A program made the position numbers and the translations under genes. The notes under the pieces were generated by a model. It did not search any database and was not told the origin of the DNA. It worked only from the letters and a program-made list of their open reading frames with translations. Shown in pieces: positions 5,176 through 5,188 of a DNA stretch of 5,188 nucleotides. Position 1 is the stretch's first letter, and each line of letters starts with the position of its first letter. The stretch comes from Candidatus Aminicenantota bacterium. GTDB taxonomy: Bacteria; Acidobacteriota; Aminicenantia; Aminicenantales; Aminicenantaceae. The stretch spans positions 1-5,188 of the forward strand of contig WTAW01000333.1 in the NCBI GenBank assembly GCA_013139435.1, in the 5' to 3' direction.

Positions 5176-5188
5176 TCATACAAAAAGA

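Noticed and set aside
1..5188. CRISPR array, insertion sequence or defence system
   Set aside because: There are no regularly spaced repeats beyond the two 31-bp copies, no transposase, nuclease or reverse-transcriptase gene, and no terminal repeats bounding a gene.

Overview
The window looks like bacterial chromosomal DNA from a free-living organism. Coding density is high, base composition in the genes is moderate, and the spacers are AT-rich. The gene families (an NTT-type nucleotide transporter fused to HEAT repeats, a stand-alone cyclic-nucleotide-binding domain, and a GAF–HD-GYP phosphodiesterase) suggest a deep-branching Gram-negative group such as an FCB-like or deltaproteobacterial-like lineage. 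That placement is an inference from family content only; there is no rRNA or marker gene here.

Layout. The left two thirds is one minus-strand transcription unit, read right to left. First comes a 943-residue ATP/ADP-carrier-like membrane protein with a very large HEAT-repeat C-terminus (3372 to 541). After a 65-nt spacer comes a 141-residue Crp-type cyclic-nucleotide-binding domain without a DNA-binding domain (475 to 50). After 35 nt more, a strong Shine-Dalgarno and ATG at 14-12 start a third gene that runs off the left edge. A 360-bp AT-rich divergent spacer (3373-3732) separates this unit from a plus-strand gene for a 402-residue cytosolic GAF–HD-GYP protein (3733-4941, TTG start). The spacer holds two copies of a 31-bp direct repeat 76 bp apart, a candidate promoter for the minus-strand unit, and a short inverted repeat in front of the HD-GYP gene. 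The last 247 bp has no gene but contains a compact element with nested inverted repeats (5071-5161), followed by an overlapping small hairpin (5158-5175). I read this as a candidate structured RNA or palindromic repeat of unknown class.

How the parts may work together. The transporter and cNMP-binding proteins are probably one functional module, because the same three domains are, to my knowledge, found in a single polypeptide in other bacteria; here the sensor domain is a separate downstream gene. The divergent neighbour carries all the HD-GYP signature residues and should degrade cyclic di-GMP or a related cyclic dinucleotide. Two nucleotide-messenger-related units thus share one spacer with repeats, which makes co-regulation possible but unproven. 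The least explained parts are the nested-palindrome element at the right end and the 31-bp repeats.
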